Assembly (NCBI GenBank): GCA_028386065.3
Contig: JAKUCV010001129.1
Coordinates: 226,518 to 290,517, forward strand
DNA length: 64,000 nt
Reading direction: 5' to 3'
Origin: Turnera subulata
Lineage: Eukaryota; Streptophyta; Magnoliopsida; Malpighiales; Passifloraceae
Numbering within the stretch: the stretch's first letter is position 1; every line of letters starts with the position of its first letter. The translations under genes and the position numbers were made by a program. Shown here one piece after another: positions 43,456 through 55,864 of this stretch. A model generated the notes under the pieces. That model did no database searches and had not been told where the DNA came from. It worked only from the letters and a program-made list of their open reading frames with translations.

Positions 43456-44194
43456 GGGAAATTACAAAATAGAACTGAATTGATATTTTCAGTCATTTTA
43501 AGTATGGATAAATTTATTTATTATTGGCACTCCAGAAGAGGTTTCCAAATACCGTGCTATTAAATTGGTCCTGAGTACCTTGTTATAAAGCCTGAAGCTT
43601 TAACTTAAGCCTATTGGCAAGATATATATTTTCTCTTATCTTCGGGATATAAAAGATGTGGTATTATGATAATCCTGTAAGCCCGAAGAAAGAAGAGTTG
43701 TTTCTTGCAGATGCCGATCTCCCTCTTGATCCACAAAAGGCACAGCCGGACTTCTGCTACAACTTTACACATGAAGTCGTTACATCACTGGACTACAAAA
43801 GCAAGAGGGCAAGTCAGATGCTCCAACAACAAAATATGAAGATACAGCTGTCCATATTGTCCAGTTAGAGTGATGATGAATCAAAAGTAATCAGACAAGG
43901 GGCACGTCACTAGAAGTTGACAAGAGAATTATTGGCATGCAACGGCAACAATAATTCAAGAGAAGCCACTGTACTCTTTTTTCCTTCACCAAGTTTTTAT
44001 CCCACAGGGTTTTTCTTGGTAAGGTTTTTAATGAGGCAGTCAGGCTAAAATAAGGGGGAGTAGAATACGCACTGCACTCTTTTTCCTTCATCAAGTTTTT
44101 ATCCCACTGGGTTTTTCTTGGTAAGGTTTTTTTTTTAATGAGGCAGTTCTCCCTAAGCGTATTCTACTTAATACACGATGACATTCAAGGGGAG

Positions 44195-44403
44195 TGTTAT
44201 AAAATGTGAATGTCACCAACCCTTTTGATGTCTTTTTGCTCCAAACCGTGGCCATAGAAGGGCCATTCACTCTGTATTTTTTGGATGAAAAATAGAATGT
44301 AAAACCAGAGAGTTTTATGCTCTAGTTCATGTTTCTCATTCACCTCTCCTTCTTCTTCATTTTCACTGATTCATTGATGTGTTAATTACCATTATTTACA
44401 ACA
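44195..44403 (+). repeat. E4 3' LTR
   Basis: 209 bp, differing from 38384-38592 only at the TATA-like site (CATAGAAGG instead of CATATAAGG) as far as I can see. It is preceded by a purine tract, AAGGGGAG. Confidence 0.92.
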
Positions 44404-44408
44404 TATGG

Positions 44409-46018
44409 CATATACTTTTCTATTCTTGGCCTCCAACTTAAGGTATTGCCATCAGTAAGTAAATTATATTAATTTCATTCAATCCTCATTGAGTTCAATT
44501 ACTGTTGCAAAGCATCTATCATTGAAGAAGAAAAAATAATTAAGAATTTGCATAGTAATCATGATAATAGGTGGCTTTTTATTTGTCATGGACCTACCTC
44601 TTTAGAAAAATCTTAATCAATCATGAACGTGTGAATACAAACACTAATAGGCATATCCTTTATTTAGAAAAGGAGCATTCATATAAGAAGATAGATCTGA
44701 AAAGTACAAAAGAATTTTGAAATAAGAATTATTCTTAACCCAGAATTACATAATAAAAATTACTGCTCCAACGACGACAGTATCTTTACGGACGTCACTA
44801 GTATAGTTCATGCCACAATCACCAAACCAATTGATGAAGGTGGGGCATACATGTAGGGGAACTCTTCAAGTCGAATCTTCCCTACCACTTTTAAGTCTCA
44901 TAGTCTTACTTTCGAAACAAAACAAAGTAACAAACCCACAAAAAGGGTACGAAACCCACAAAAACGAAAAAAACGAAAAAAAAAAAAGAATTAGATAGAA
45001 GGAAGTTTGGTGGTGACGTACGGTGAGAAAAGCATTCATAACATTTTAATTGTTCGTATAATAATATAAATAATCCTGACAAAAAAGGTATACATCAAGA
45101 GAAGAACTTGCAAACCATCTAATAAGTGATTATTTCATGTTGTCACTTCAAATTGCAAAAAAAAAAAAAGAGAAAGGAATATCCTAGCGCAAATTTACAA
45201 TTTGCTACTTAAGAAACCAGAAATTCTATAGTATGAAAATGACAAATTTTTTCGAGGTTAGAGTACCGAATCGCCTGGCAACTGTACATTCTACCTTTGG
45301 GAAGAAAACTCTTGTAGCATTTTCTTAAATATTTCCAACTGAGAAGCTCAATACTCTAGATTTTCTTGTCAAGAAGGTTTTTGCAATATTCAGCTACTAA
45401 TCAGTTTGGATCATTTGACTCCATTTGCTCATCATAGTCGAATTGTCTAAGTTGACAACGGACAATTCAATATAGAAATCCAAAGTGGACTGCGTGATTC
45501 CAATTAGTGAAACAAAAAATATTAGCAAGCAATGATGGTGCACACATCATTCGTGGTAAACGGCCGCATACATGCCACGTGTATATCTGTAACGTGGTTG
45601 TTTTAAAATTTAATCACAGATGTGTCCTTCTCCAAAACTCTTATTTTAAAAGAAAAAAAATGACTCCAAAACTCATAGAGGGGGACTAAATGCAAAGAGA
45701 TAAAAGAGAAAAAAGTAGAAGAAGAAACAAGTTGTAGTTTTATTATTTATTATTAACTCCCCCATTACAACCCCATGCCTCACAAGCAATCCAATAGCTG
45801 TCTACATCATTAGCAAGATGGAATGCAAATTTCATAGTCAATTGCCTTGTTCTTGAACAAGTGTAAACCAGCTACCACCAAGGGTGGTGGCACAATGGTA
45901 AGCCTTAGCTACCAATCTCTAGAACATGGGATTTATCCCTGGGCTTCCCTCTTAGGTACTTAGCCTTGCGTCCATATATTTTCTTGCTAATTAATTCCAG
46001 CTACGTACAGTGGTTTGA
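44409..46018. other. Intergenic DNA between E4 and the BBE-like gene
   Basis: No gene. The blocks at 45255-45290, 45485-45610 and 45785-45870 recur upstream of the second BAHD gene (60.8-61.7 kb) and near 33.5-34.0 kb. They appear to belong to an old duplicated segment of this gene neighbourhood. The last ~200 bp are probably the 3' UTR and terminator region of the BBE-like gene. Confidence 0.5.
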
Positions 46019-47671
<1,653 letters not shown>

Positions 47672-47695
47672 TTACTGCTCTGCTCAGCTTAAGTT

Positions 47696-47702
47696 TTTTA
47701 TA
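47696..47702 (-). promoter_or_regulatory. TATA box of the BBE-like gene
   Basis: The minus strand reads AGTATAAAAAAC, 40-46 bp upstream of the ATG at 47656. That implies a short leader. Confidence 0.55.
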
Positions 47703-47962
47703 CTATGGAAATGTAAGGACCAATAATGATCCGTGAACAAAATAATGATGCTTTCTATCGTATTGACTTTAGTGTTTGTCCTATGTGTGCTTAGAGTAAT
47801 CTAGAGGGAAAAAACAATAAAAAGATTGGACGGGTTTGTCTATCTTTCGAGAAAAAAGAAACACTTGTAGACTACTCTAAGCTGCCATGTAAGTTTTGTG
47901 GTCTTTCTAGATTTCAATCTTCTAAATCTGCAAACAAATGGACAATGGACCAACTGTTTATT

Positions 47963-48469
47963 TGTTATAAATAAATTAGAGTGAATGTCATTCTTACCAT
48001 CTAGTAAAACTCAATTTTACCATATTTGAATTTACTTCTCGTAAATATTTTACCCATACACCAAATTTCTATTTGGAATTATCTCTTTGACTAATTATCC
48101 TCCATAATTTGAATTATCATAATCCTAATATCATCTTCCTTTACCTAACATCCCTTTGATTTTATCTTTTTAAATTAATCATACTTATTTGTTTTTATCC
48201 TCCTATTTCCAACTATAAATACCCCTTCATGCCTTCACTTTCATATACTTACATCCTACCATAAGATTACTCTTTTCATTTCCATACACATACACCTCTC
48301 CTCTCCATCTCCCTTCATCTACATTTTATTAATCTTTATTATTACTATTACTATTAAAGTTGTATTATTACTATTAATGGTGTATTATTTCCATCAAGGT
48401 TAGATTATTACCTTGATCAAGCTTGTATCATTCCATCAAGAAGTGAATTTCTCCCCCAATTTTATAACA
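47963..48469 (+). repeat. E5 5' LTR
   Basis: 507 bp, ending TTTTATAACA. The tail contains a TATAAATACCCC motif (about 48216-48227), the likely TATA box of the element. Confidence 0.88.
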
Positions 48470-49742
48470 CGTTATCAGCACGAGTCTCTACTCTATTAAG
48501 GTATTTATTTCTAAAATTTTTCTTATTACTACTTTCATCCTTTCTATATATATTATATATTCTTTATTATTATGCTATATATTACTGCTGAAAGATTTAT
48601 CGAGTAAGCATATTTTATATTTTTATTTAAATTATGATTGGGCTATTAAAAGGTCCATGTATTAGTATGATATATTATATATTACTGCTGAAAGATTTAT
48701 CGAGTAAGCATATTTTATGTTTTTATTTAAATTATGATTGGGCTATTAAAAGGCCAATTGCATTTAATTTTTCGCTTTAATTTCATTTATATTTCGCTTG
48801 GGCTCATACAAGGCCCATCACATTTAATTTGCATTTATTTATTTTTAATTGGGCTAATTAATAATAGGCCCATGATTACTTATTTTATTTAAGTCTTTCA
48901 TTTCCTTAATTTTGGAATTATGTTAATGTTACAAATATTGGAAGCCTTAAAATTTCCGGAAGAAATTTGTTATGGGCAATGAATGCATTTAAATGCAAAT
49001 CGTCTCGAAGACGCAATAAAAGAGAACATAAAGAAAAGACTAGATGTCTTACTGCTTAAAGATCCCGCAGATCTTTGAGGAAAATTGAAGAAAAATATGC
49101 CCACCAGAAGATGGCTATTATACGACCACCAGAAGATGGATATTGTTCTTGCTTACCCTGAAGGCGCAAGTCATTTTTTTTTTTATTGAAAGCTTTTGTT
49201 TTATGTTCTATTTAATTATTATTTGTTATATTCTATTTTATTATGTTTACTTTACCGTTATTGTAATCGTTTGTAGAATAACGGCTCAGGCATTTGTCCT
49301 GGAGACAATGCAAGTTGACATCCAAGGGAGAGAGTTATATGTGTGGATGTAAACTATTTTACATAACATGTACAATCTCAAAAATGAGAAAAAGATTTAT
49401 ACGCTCCAGAAGAGCATAAGTTTGAATATGTTCTTGAAGAACACATACTTTACTATGATCTAGAAGATCATATATTTACGCTCTGGAAGAGCAAATACTC
49501 TTGAAAAGTACAGAAACTCCCACTTATAGTAATAAAAGAAATTATTATGGATCCCGTCAGATTGACTCTGCTCTATTCCTTGAAGCGAATAAGACAGTAT
49601 AATTAATTGTGCATGTGGCCGTGAATGAGATTATAATGGCAAGGCTAAGGGAAAACGTGCATATTATTATTGCATAATGGATCCATAACTGAAGAACATT
49701 CACAAAGAGGAATTATTCTCATACATAAGTTGAAATAATTAT

Positions 49743-50180
49743 TTATCTGTTGGATACAACATTGACTCTAAAACTCTGAGCCTCGTTGTTGATGTTGACC
49801 CTAGCACTGTCGTTCCAAGAGAACCACATGCCACCCATATTGTTTTCTCCAGGTATCTCAAACCGATTCGTTGCAGGAAAACGGAGTGGGATCACACCAT
49901 GATTTTCTCCTGCTTGCCACAAAGTCTCAGTAATCAGTACCATGTTGGGCTTGTAGTGATTTTTTAGATCCCTTAAGGTACGCACAAAATCTTGGGACCT
50001 TCTTGCTACACCCCTGCAATTCCATAGTAAAAGTCGTACCTTAGGCCATGTAGGTGGTAACCCAGTCACCCTTGGGACGCTCCGAGCCATCATGGAAACC
50101 TGATAATAACTGCTTTGATTTAAAATTTGACATGAAGGCTCTAGCTGAAATTCCTGCAGTCTAGCAGATATGAAAAACAT
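49743..50180 (-). CDS. Antisense endonuclease-like ORF in E5 (5'-damaged)
   Basis: 145 codons from an internal Met, with homology extending in frame to about 50215 and the frame open to 50258. It contains WPKVRLLLWNCRGVARRSQDF, KPNMVLITETLW and GGMWFSWNDS. About two thirds of the residues are identical to the E1 and E2 ORFs. The true N-terminus has been lost: a TATA box at 50489-50495 is followed by an ATG at 50426 whose frame stops after 38 codons. Conservation of this reading frame between a copia-derived and a gypsy-like element is the notable point. The C-terminal catalytic half of the nuclease is absent here as well. Confidence 0.65.
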   Translation of the reverse strand: MFFISARLQEFQLEPSCQILNQSSYYQVSMMARSVPRVTGLPPTWPKVRLLLWNCRGVARRSQDFVRTLRDLKNHYKPNMVLITETLWQAGENHGVIPLRFPATNRFEIPGENNMGGMWFSWNDSARVNINNEAQSFRVNVVSNR

Positions 50181-50488
50181 AATAGAGTTAGCCGAGCCAT
50201 AAAATGAAGCTCTTAGAAACGAAACCAGGAGATCCTTCTTACAAAGAAGGTATCCTCAATGTTTCTTGGATCTACTTATTTCAAGTAGTTGTTTGTGATT
50301 TGCTCCTTAAGAGCGGTCTAGTAAGCTATTAAGGAGAACGACGAGTAAGTGGTACGATATTCGATTGGATAAGGAAGAAGGATCTCTCCGTGGGAGTTGT
50401 TTCTTTTGTCTAGCTGAGGAAGGCATTTTTCTTGTCTTGTTGAGTTTTTTAAGTTTTTTGCATCTTCTTGTCTTAACCACCTCCCCTT

Positions 50489-50495
50489 CTTATAG
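50489..50495 (-). promoter_or_regulatory. Probable TATA box for the E5 antisense gene
   Basis: The minus strand reads GACTATAAGAAGGGG. It lies 63-69 bp upstream of an ATGCC start (50426) and resembles the antisense-gene promoters of E1 and E2. Confidence 0.45.
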
Positions 50496-52429
50496 TCTAA
50501 GATTAGACAGCTAGGTGTCAGTTTTTCAAATGTGGACCCTTTTTCTGTCTCCAAAAAGATCCATAAGATTTTTCAGTAATTAAAAACTTTGCATTATTTA
50601 TCAGTAAACTCCAAAGATTTTCAATCTTTGAGGTTTTGCTTTTGGAAAAGTTTGCCACTACTCTAATTATTGCTCAATAATTCTTATCTTTTTCGACATA
50701 AGTGGCAGAAATAAGCCTAAAACTGACACATGTATTGCAGCCTGAAGCTAGCAATTGAGTAACTAAAACTTACCATATCCAGCCAGAAGCTGGAATGCAC
50801 TAGCCTGAAGCTAGCAATTTTTAAGTGTTTAAATACACAGTTTGCACAGCTCGAAACTGAGATCAATTAGAAGTTGATTATTGGATATCTTGTTTGGCAT
50901 GACCGGTTGGGCCATCCCGGATCAATAATGATGCACGACATTTATTCTTGGTTATTTATTGAAAAACCAGAAGTTTTTACAATCAATGAATTTCCATGTG
51001 TTAGTTTGCTGCGAAAATTAATTGTTTGGCCTTCCTAAAATGAGGTTGGCCTAGAATCACCAGCAATTTTGGAAATAATTCAGGGACATGTACGCGGACT
51101 GATAAATCTGCCGTGTTGACCATCTAGGTAATTTTTTATGATGCATCGACTAGATGGTCTATTGTGTGATGCAAGTTGGCATTGTGCGCATTTATTTTAA
51201 TGATTAAGCTACTTGCGGGTACATATCCCTACTTATGTTATTAGACTATATGTCTAGATAATGCTGGTATATTTCTTTAATGGAAAATGTATATCATTGG
51301 CAATAAACCCAAAAAGATCTGGGCGAACATTTCCAATTGATTGCAGGACCATTGTTAATGAAATATTGCTGTTTGAGAAATTGGTATTTTTACATGCAGC
51401 AGCACTTGCGTGCATCAAGCCAACAAGTTATTATAAGGTCTCCCCATTTAATTGGTTCATGGTCACGAACCTAGTAACTCCCATCTTCGGACCGTTGGTT
51501 GTACAGTATATAATGCTCCACCACAGTATAGTAAAATTGGTCCTTAAAGAAGACTGGGAATATATGTTGTGTATGTTGGGTATGAATCTCCATAAATCAT
51601 TGACTAGTGATTGGAGATTTATTTATTGTGAATTTGATAAAAGAGTTTACCCAACATCAGGGGGAGAAAATAAGCAGTAGGATCAAGATATTATTGAAAT
51701 GTTATTCAATGCTTAGTTTTGATCCTCAAATGAATTCGTATGAACCTGAAGTTTAGAAGATGATTCATTTGCAAAATATTTTGTCAATTGCCAGACACAT
51801 AAAGTGACCAAATCTTATATACCAGCTGCAAATGCTCCTGTTCAAATTAATGTTCCAGAAGAACAAGTATAATATGCAAATGAATCTAAAGTATGTCAGA
51901 AGCATAGAATATACTCGGTTCTAAAAGAAAACAAAATTCTCGATAGAGAAAAAGGAGCAAAGAGATAATGTGGCCCCAGTAAGAAAATAAGACCTCCAGT
52001 AGAGGTTCATATTAAAAGTCCTCAAGAAGAGAAAAATCCTCCAGAAGAGGTTTTTCTGACAAAATTGATAAAGTTCTAGAAGTAACTCAGGTACCTGAAA
52101 TAAATAAGTATGATGAGATCTCAACTACAGTGTCAGAAATAAGATGGAACCGACGTGAAATAACCGTCGACGGAATACTATTTTTATTTATTTTATATAG
52201 CGCTAAATATTTTGAAATAAAATGAGGATCATGAACCTACATCTATTGATGAATGTAGGCGCAGTATGATTGGCCAAATTGAGAAACATGATTAAAGCTG
52301 TGTTAGAATCGCTTGTGAAGCGAGATATTTTCCGGACCTGTAGTCCGTTAAGCAAGAAACTATCCGGACCTGTAGTTTGTACACCAAATAGTGTGGAACC
52401 AGTTGATTGAAAATGGGTATTTGTGCGAA

Positions 52430-52700
52430 AAGAGAACTATAATAGAGAGATACAAAGCACGGCTTATCGCACAAGGTTTTACCCAAACGACCTGGTATTA
52501 ATTGTGAGGAGATAGATATACTCCCCTGTGGTGGATGCAATTATTTTTGGTAAGTCTGGCATAATGTGAAAAGAATTAGAGATGCATCAAATGGATTCTA
52601 TTACAGCCTACATCTGTGGATCCATAAGTCATGACATATACACGAGAATCCTTGAAGGATTCACGTTGCATGAAGCAACTAATTCCCGGGATATATATAT
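52430..52700 (+). pseudogene. Copia reverse-transcriptase remnant in E5
   Basis: YKARLIAQGFTQ at about 52450-52485 is the copia RT motif before the active site. A one-base shift follows, after which a PGINCEE-like stretch appears. Then come the YSPVVDA-like sequence and hairpin-rich DNA (GAATCC-TTGAA-GGATTC at 52646). Stops and shifts make it non-functional. Confidence 0.75.
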
Positions 52701-53149
52701 ATTCAATTAAACTAAATTGATCTTTACATGGTTTGAGCCAATTTGGATATGTGATGTATAATTATTCTTGCATATATACTCTATGTGTTTTATTTAATCA
52801 GTATATGTGTGAATTTATTATTATTGTTGCTTATGTTTATGATTTAGATCTATATGTGAAGTTTTCATTATTTTTGTGATCTGAATACTATTGGAACTCC
52901 TGAAGAGGTTTCCAAATCCGTGCAATATTTAAGGAAAAAGTTTAAGATAAAAAATTTTGAAAAGATTAGATTAATCGATTGGTCTTGAAGTACCACATCA
53001 CACTGCAATTTATCTTGCTAGTAACATAAAGCCTGAAGCTTTTGCTATAAATTTATTTGAAAAATATAATTTTGCTCTAACGTATTTATATTGGAATATA
53101 ATATATAAATACATATTCTATTTAAGGTGCAATGATATTTAAGGGGGAG

Positions 53150-53656
53150 TGTTATAAATAAATTATGGTAAATGTCATTGTTACCATCCAGTAAAACTCA
53201 ATTTTACCATACCCGAATTTACCCCCGATAAATACTTTACCCATACACCAAACTTCTACTTGGAATTATCTCTTTGGCTAATTATCCTCCATAATTCCAT
53301 TTGTCATAATCCTAATATCATCTTCCTTTACCTAACATCCCTTTGATTTTATCCTTTTAAATTAATCATACTTATTTATTTTTATCCTCCCATTTCCAAC
53401 TATAAATACCCCTTCATTCCTTCACTTTCATATACTTACATCCTACCATAAGATTACTCTTTTTATTTTCATACACATACACCTCTCCTCTGCATCTCCC
53501 TTCATCTATATTTTATTAATCTTCATTATTACTATTACTATCAAAGTTGTATTATTACTATTAATGGTGTATTACTTCCATCAAGGTTAGATTCTTACCT
53601 TGATCAAGCTTGTATCATTCCATCAAGAAGTGAATTTCTCCCCCAATTTTATAACA
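53150..53656 (+). repeat. E5 3' LTR
   Basis: 507 bp, the same length as the 5' copy, with scattered substitutions that are densest in the first 120 bp. Confidence 0.88.
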
Positions 53657-53880
53657 TTATTTTTCTTTTCTCGAGACAATATAAGTGTTTATAATGTCTG
53701 TTTCCGTGGTTATAAGAAATGAAATAAACTCAGACAAAAAAGAGTAAATAAAAGTCTTTAGGGAAAGTGGGAAACCAACAAGCGTGTAGATGGTTAGGTT
53801 GGTTATGCTTTTAATTTTCGTGTTGGCATCTCTCATTTTGTACAACCTAAGGATGTCTTTCGGTTTTTTCCAGAGATGTA
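53657..53880. repeat. Tandem duplication unit A, left part
   Basis: It is nearly identical to 60837-61050 (TTATTTTTCTTTTCTC...CCAGAGATGTA). The right part of unit A is at 60622-60836, beyond the Harbinger insertion. No gene is seen in it. Confidence 0.75.
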
Positions 53881-55635
53881 GGGCCTGTTTGGGAACCTGT
53901 TTTGAGAACAGGTTTTCAGTTTTCATACTTTTTTAAAAGTTAAAAACTTGTTTGGATGGCTAAAAATCAAATCATTTTGAGAAAAGAGTTTCGGGAAGAG
54001 AATGCTCTGAGTACCGAAAACTGAAAAGTAAAAAAATGTGTTTTGGTGCTTCTCACAAAACACACGGTGGTATTTTCGTTATATTGGAGAAAACCATTAT
54101 TTCATTAATGACAGTTCTGTAAATAAGGAGACAATAACACAAATGTAATTTTTTGGTTTTTTTTGGCTTTCTCCCTCCCTGGTTTGTCTCACTCACTGGT
54201 TTGTTTCAAGGAGTACGGCAACACTCCTTCCCTGGCTTTGTTTCAAAGAGAAAAACAGCAGCCTGGGTGGGGGGTTTTTTTTTTTTGTCTTGGTGAAGTC
54301 CTTCCAAACAAAGAAAGAATTATGGGTGTTGATAGAGAGAGGGGCTCTTGGGCAATGGAGATGTAGTAGGCATTGAACAAGGCACCACCGCCCTTGTCGA
54401 CGAAGTCCTCGGACACCGGCATTGGTAGCAACAACGGCCTGGGTGTAGCAATACTAGCATCATTCATAGCAATTTTTTTGTTCTAAGCATGTCTGGCTGC
54501 AACCCACTGCAATTTCTTTGATGACCCCTTGTCCCCTTCGTCTCCTCTTTCACCATAGTCCACCTTCTTTGTTTAGGTTTTGGTTTTGATCTACTTTAGC
54601 TTGAAAACGCCAACGTTTTGCCAACACATAAGTTTATTTATATTATTTAAAAAAATTCTAAATATCGAATTACAATCAGAAAAAAAAGTTTTATTTGTAA
54701 TATTAAAAAATTATATAATATCAAACTCTCATCTCCAAAAATATTTTTAATATTTTTATTTATAAATATGGTTAGTTTACTAATTAAGCCATTATTAAAC
54801 ATAGTTATTTCACTAATAAGTGCATGGCCCCTGCGGAGAAGAAAGTTTCTTGTAGAGGCAGAAAAAGTGAAGCGCCCCGACCCGTATTTACCGTACACAG
54901 TAAACACGTGCCGGAACTGTGACAACCCAACCCAACAAAGCCCAACAGACTGCGTATAAAACAATAAACTGGCCAACGGCCCAATATCAAAAACTGTAAA
55001 CCGGCCCTTCGGCCCAACATAGAACTCGTCACCCGAACCCCGGGGACATCTACAACAATAGCCATCCGGCCCAATGGCCCAATCACAACATACACACAGC
55101 AGTAAACTCAACAATATGCACAGCGGAAGACTTATGACTCACATGTTAACATATGCAAGCCCAATGCAACTAATGGATCCGAGTCCTGTCCGAGGGTACG
55201 CATCAGCTTGCCCGGTACGTTCCTGCACTACAAACAACTCATCCTATGGGATGAAACCCCGCAGGCGAGGGGTGAGTCCGAAGCGCTCACCGACGAAAGA
55301 TAAACAGTGATATATTCAACCATAATACTTTCGAAATAAACACAACAATCACAACAATAAGCAAAAACAATCACATCACAAGGATACTGCCATAACAACT
55401 AACACATACTTCACGACAGAGGAAATCCAACTCAAACAACACATCAGAGAAAACCAACACGAACAACATAACAGAGGAATCCTACTAAGTCATATCAAAG
55501 CCAAGACCAAATGAATACTCATTAATTTTTATTACCCATTTTACCTTCCGGCCCCGTCACTGGACAAGCTAGGGTCGTACCAGGTTATCAATTAATTCCG
55601 GATGCTAGGTCAAACCAATCCACATCTCAAATCCC

Positions 55636-55864
55636 GGATATTTGGTATATCCAAACCACTGGGTATTCGGTATACCCCAACCTCAGGCAACAACATGCTA
55701 ACCAGATATTCGGCATATCTGAGCCACTGCGGATATTCGGCATATCCGAGCCACTGCGGATATTCGGCATATCCGAGCCACTGGGTATTTGGTATACCCT
55801 AACCACAGGCAACAAGCCAAACGGATATTCGGTATATCCGAACCACTGGGTATTTGGTATACCC
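55636..55864 (-). repeat. Hairpin array in the E6 LTR
   Basis: Eight hairpins have loops TTGGT, TCGGT or TCGGC. They are GGATAT/ATATCC (55636, 55731, 55758, 55823), GGGTAT/ATACCC (55661, 55783, 55848) and AGATAT/ATATCT (55704). Arms differ in pairs and always stay complementary. The array corresponds in position to those of E1 and E2, but its sequence is different. Confidence 0.85.

Larger units (their letters stand above)
40223..43602 (+). repeat. Dispersed NNGAA-loop hairpins in E4
   Basis: Many small hairpins have arms ending in C...G around a five-base loop NNGAA. Checked examples are TAGTC-TGGAA-GACTA (40223), GAGTC-ATGAA-GACTC (40245), AAGAC-CAGAA-GTCTT (40280), CCATC-AAGAA-GATGG (40537), TTGTC-CTGAA-GACAA (40731), TATGATC-TAGAA-GATCATA (40907), TATGCTC-TAGAA-GAGCATA (41271), TACGCTC-TAGAA-GAGCGTA (41297), ACTAGC-CTGAA-GCTAGT (41542), CTAAC-TAGAA-GTTAG (41605), CCAGC-CTGAA-GCTGG (41696), CCAAC-TTGAA-GTTGG (41736), ACTCGC-CCGAA-GCGAGT (43123), AGTTGC-CTGAA-GCAACT (43432) and TAAAGC-CTGAA-GCTTTA (43586). 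Confidence 0.8.
38384..44403 (+). mobile_element. E4: young non-autonomous copia-derived element
   Basis: Two 209-bp LTRs (38384-38592 and 44195-44403) differ at one base by eye. The target duplication is TATGG (38379-38383 and 44404-44408). CGTTATCAGCACG follows the 5' LTR and AAGGGGAG precedes the 3' LTR, as in many plant copia elements. The interior holds no intact gene. It has a GC-rich leader, a TGGGC-rich part, many small hairpins, a remnant of the antisense endonuclease-like ORF and a decayed RT. Near-identical LTRs with a dead pol mean that it was mobilised in trans, recently. Confidence 0.9.
49429..52662 (+). repeat. Dispersed NNGAA-loop hairpins in E5
   Basis: Same grammar as in E4. 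Checked examples are TGTTC-TTGAA-GAACA (49429), TATGATC-TAGAA-GATCATA (49454), CCAGC-CAGAA-GCTGG (50779), TAGC-CTGAA-GCTA (50801) and GAATCC-TTGAA-GGATTC (52646). At CCAGC-CAGAA-GCTGG the E4 counterpart (41522) has one arm changed. Confidence 0.75.
47963..53656 (+). mobile_element. E5: older copia-derived element related to E4
   Basis: The LTRs are 47963-48469 and 53150-53656, both 507 bp (TGTTATAAATAA...TTTTATAACA). The target duplication TTATT is at 47958-47962 and 53657-53661. CGTTATCAGCACG follows the 5' LTR and AAGGGGGAG precedes the 3' LTR. The interior is colinear with that of E4 in many blocks (hairpins, RT remnant, antisense ORF), but E5 lacks the GC-rich leader. The LTRs differ at perhaps 20 positions, so it inserted well before E4. 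No intact pol is left. Its position a few hundred bp upstream of the BBE-like gene may affect that gene's promoter. Confidence 0.88.

Noticed and set aside
55074..55310. Open frame in the E6 LTR
   Set aside because: It is the reverse of conserved non-coding LTR sequence also present in E1 and E2, where the frame is not kept.
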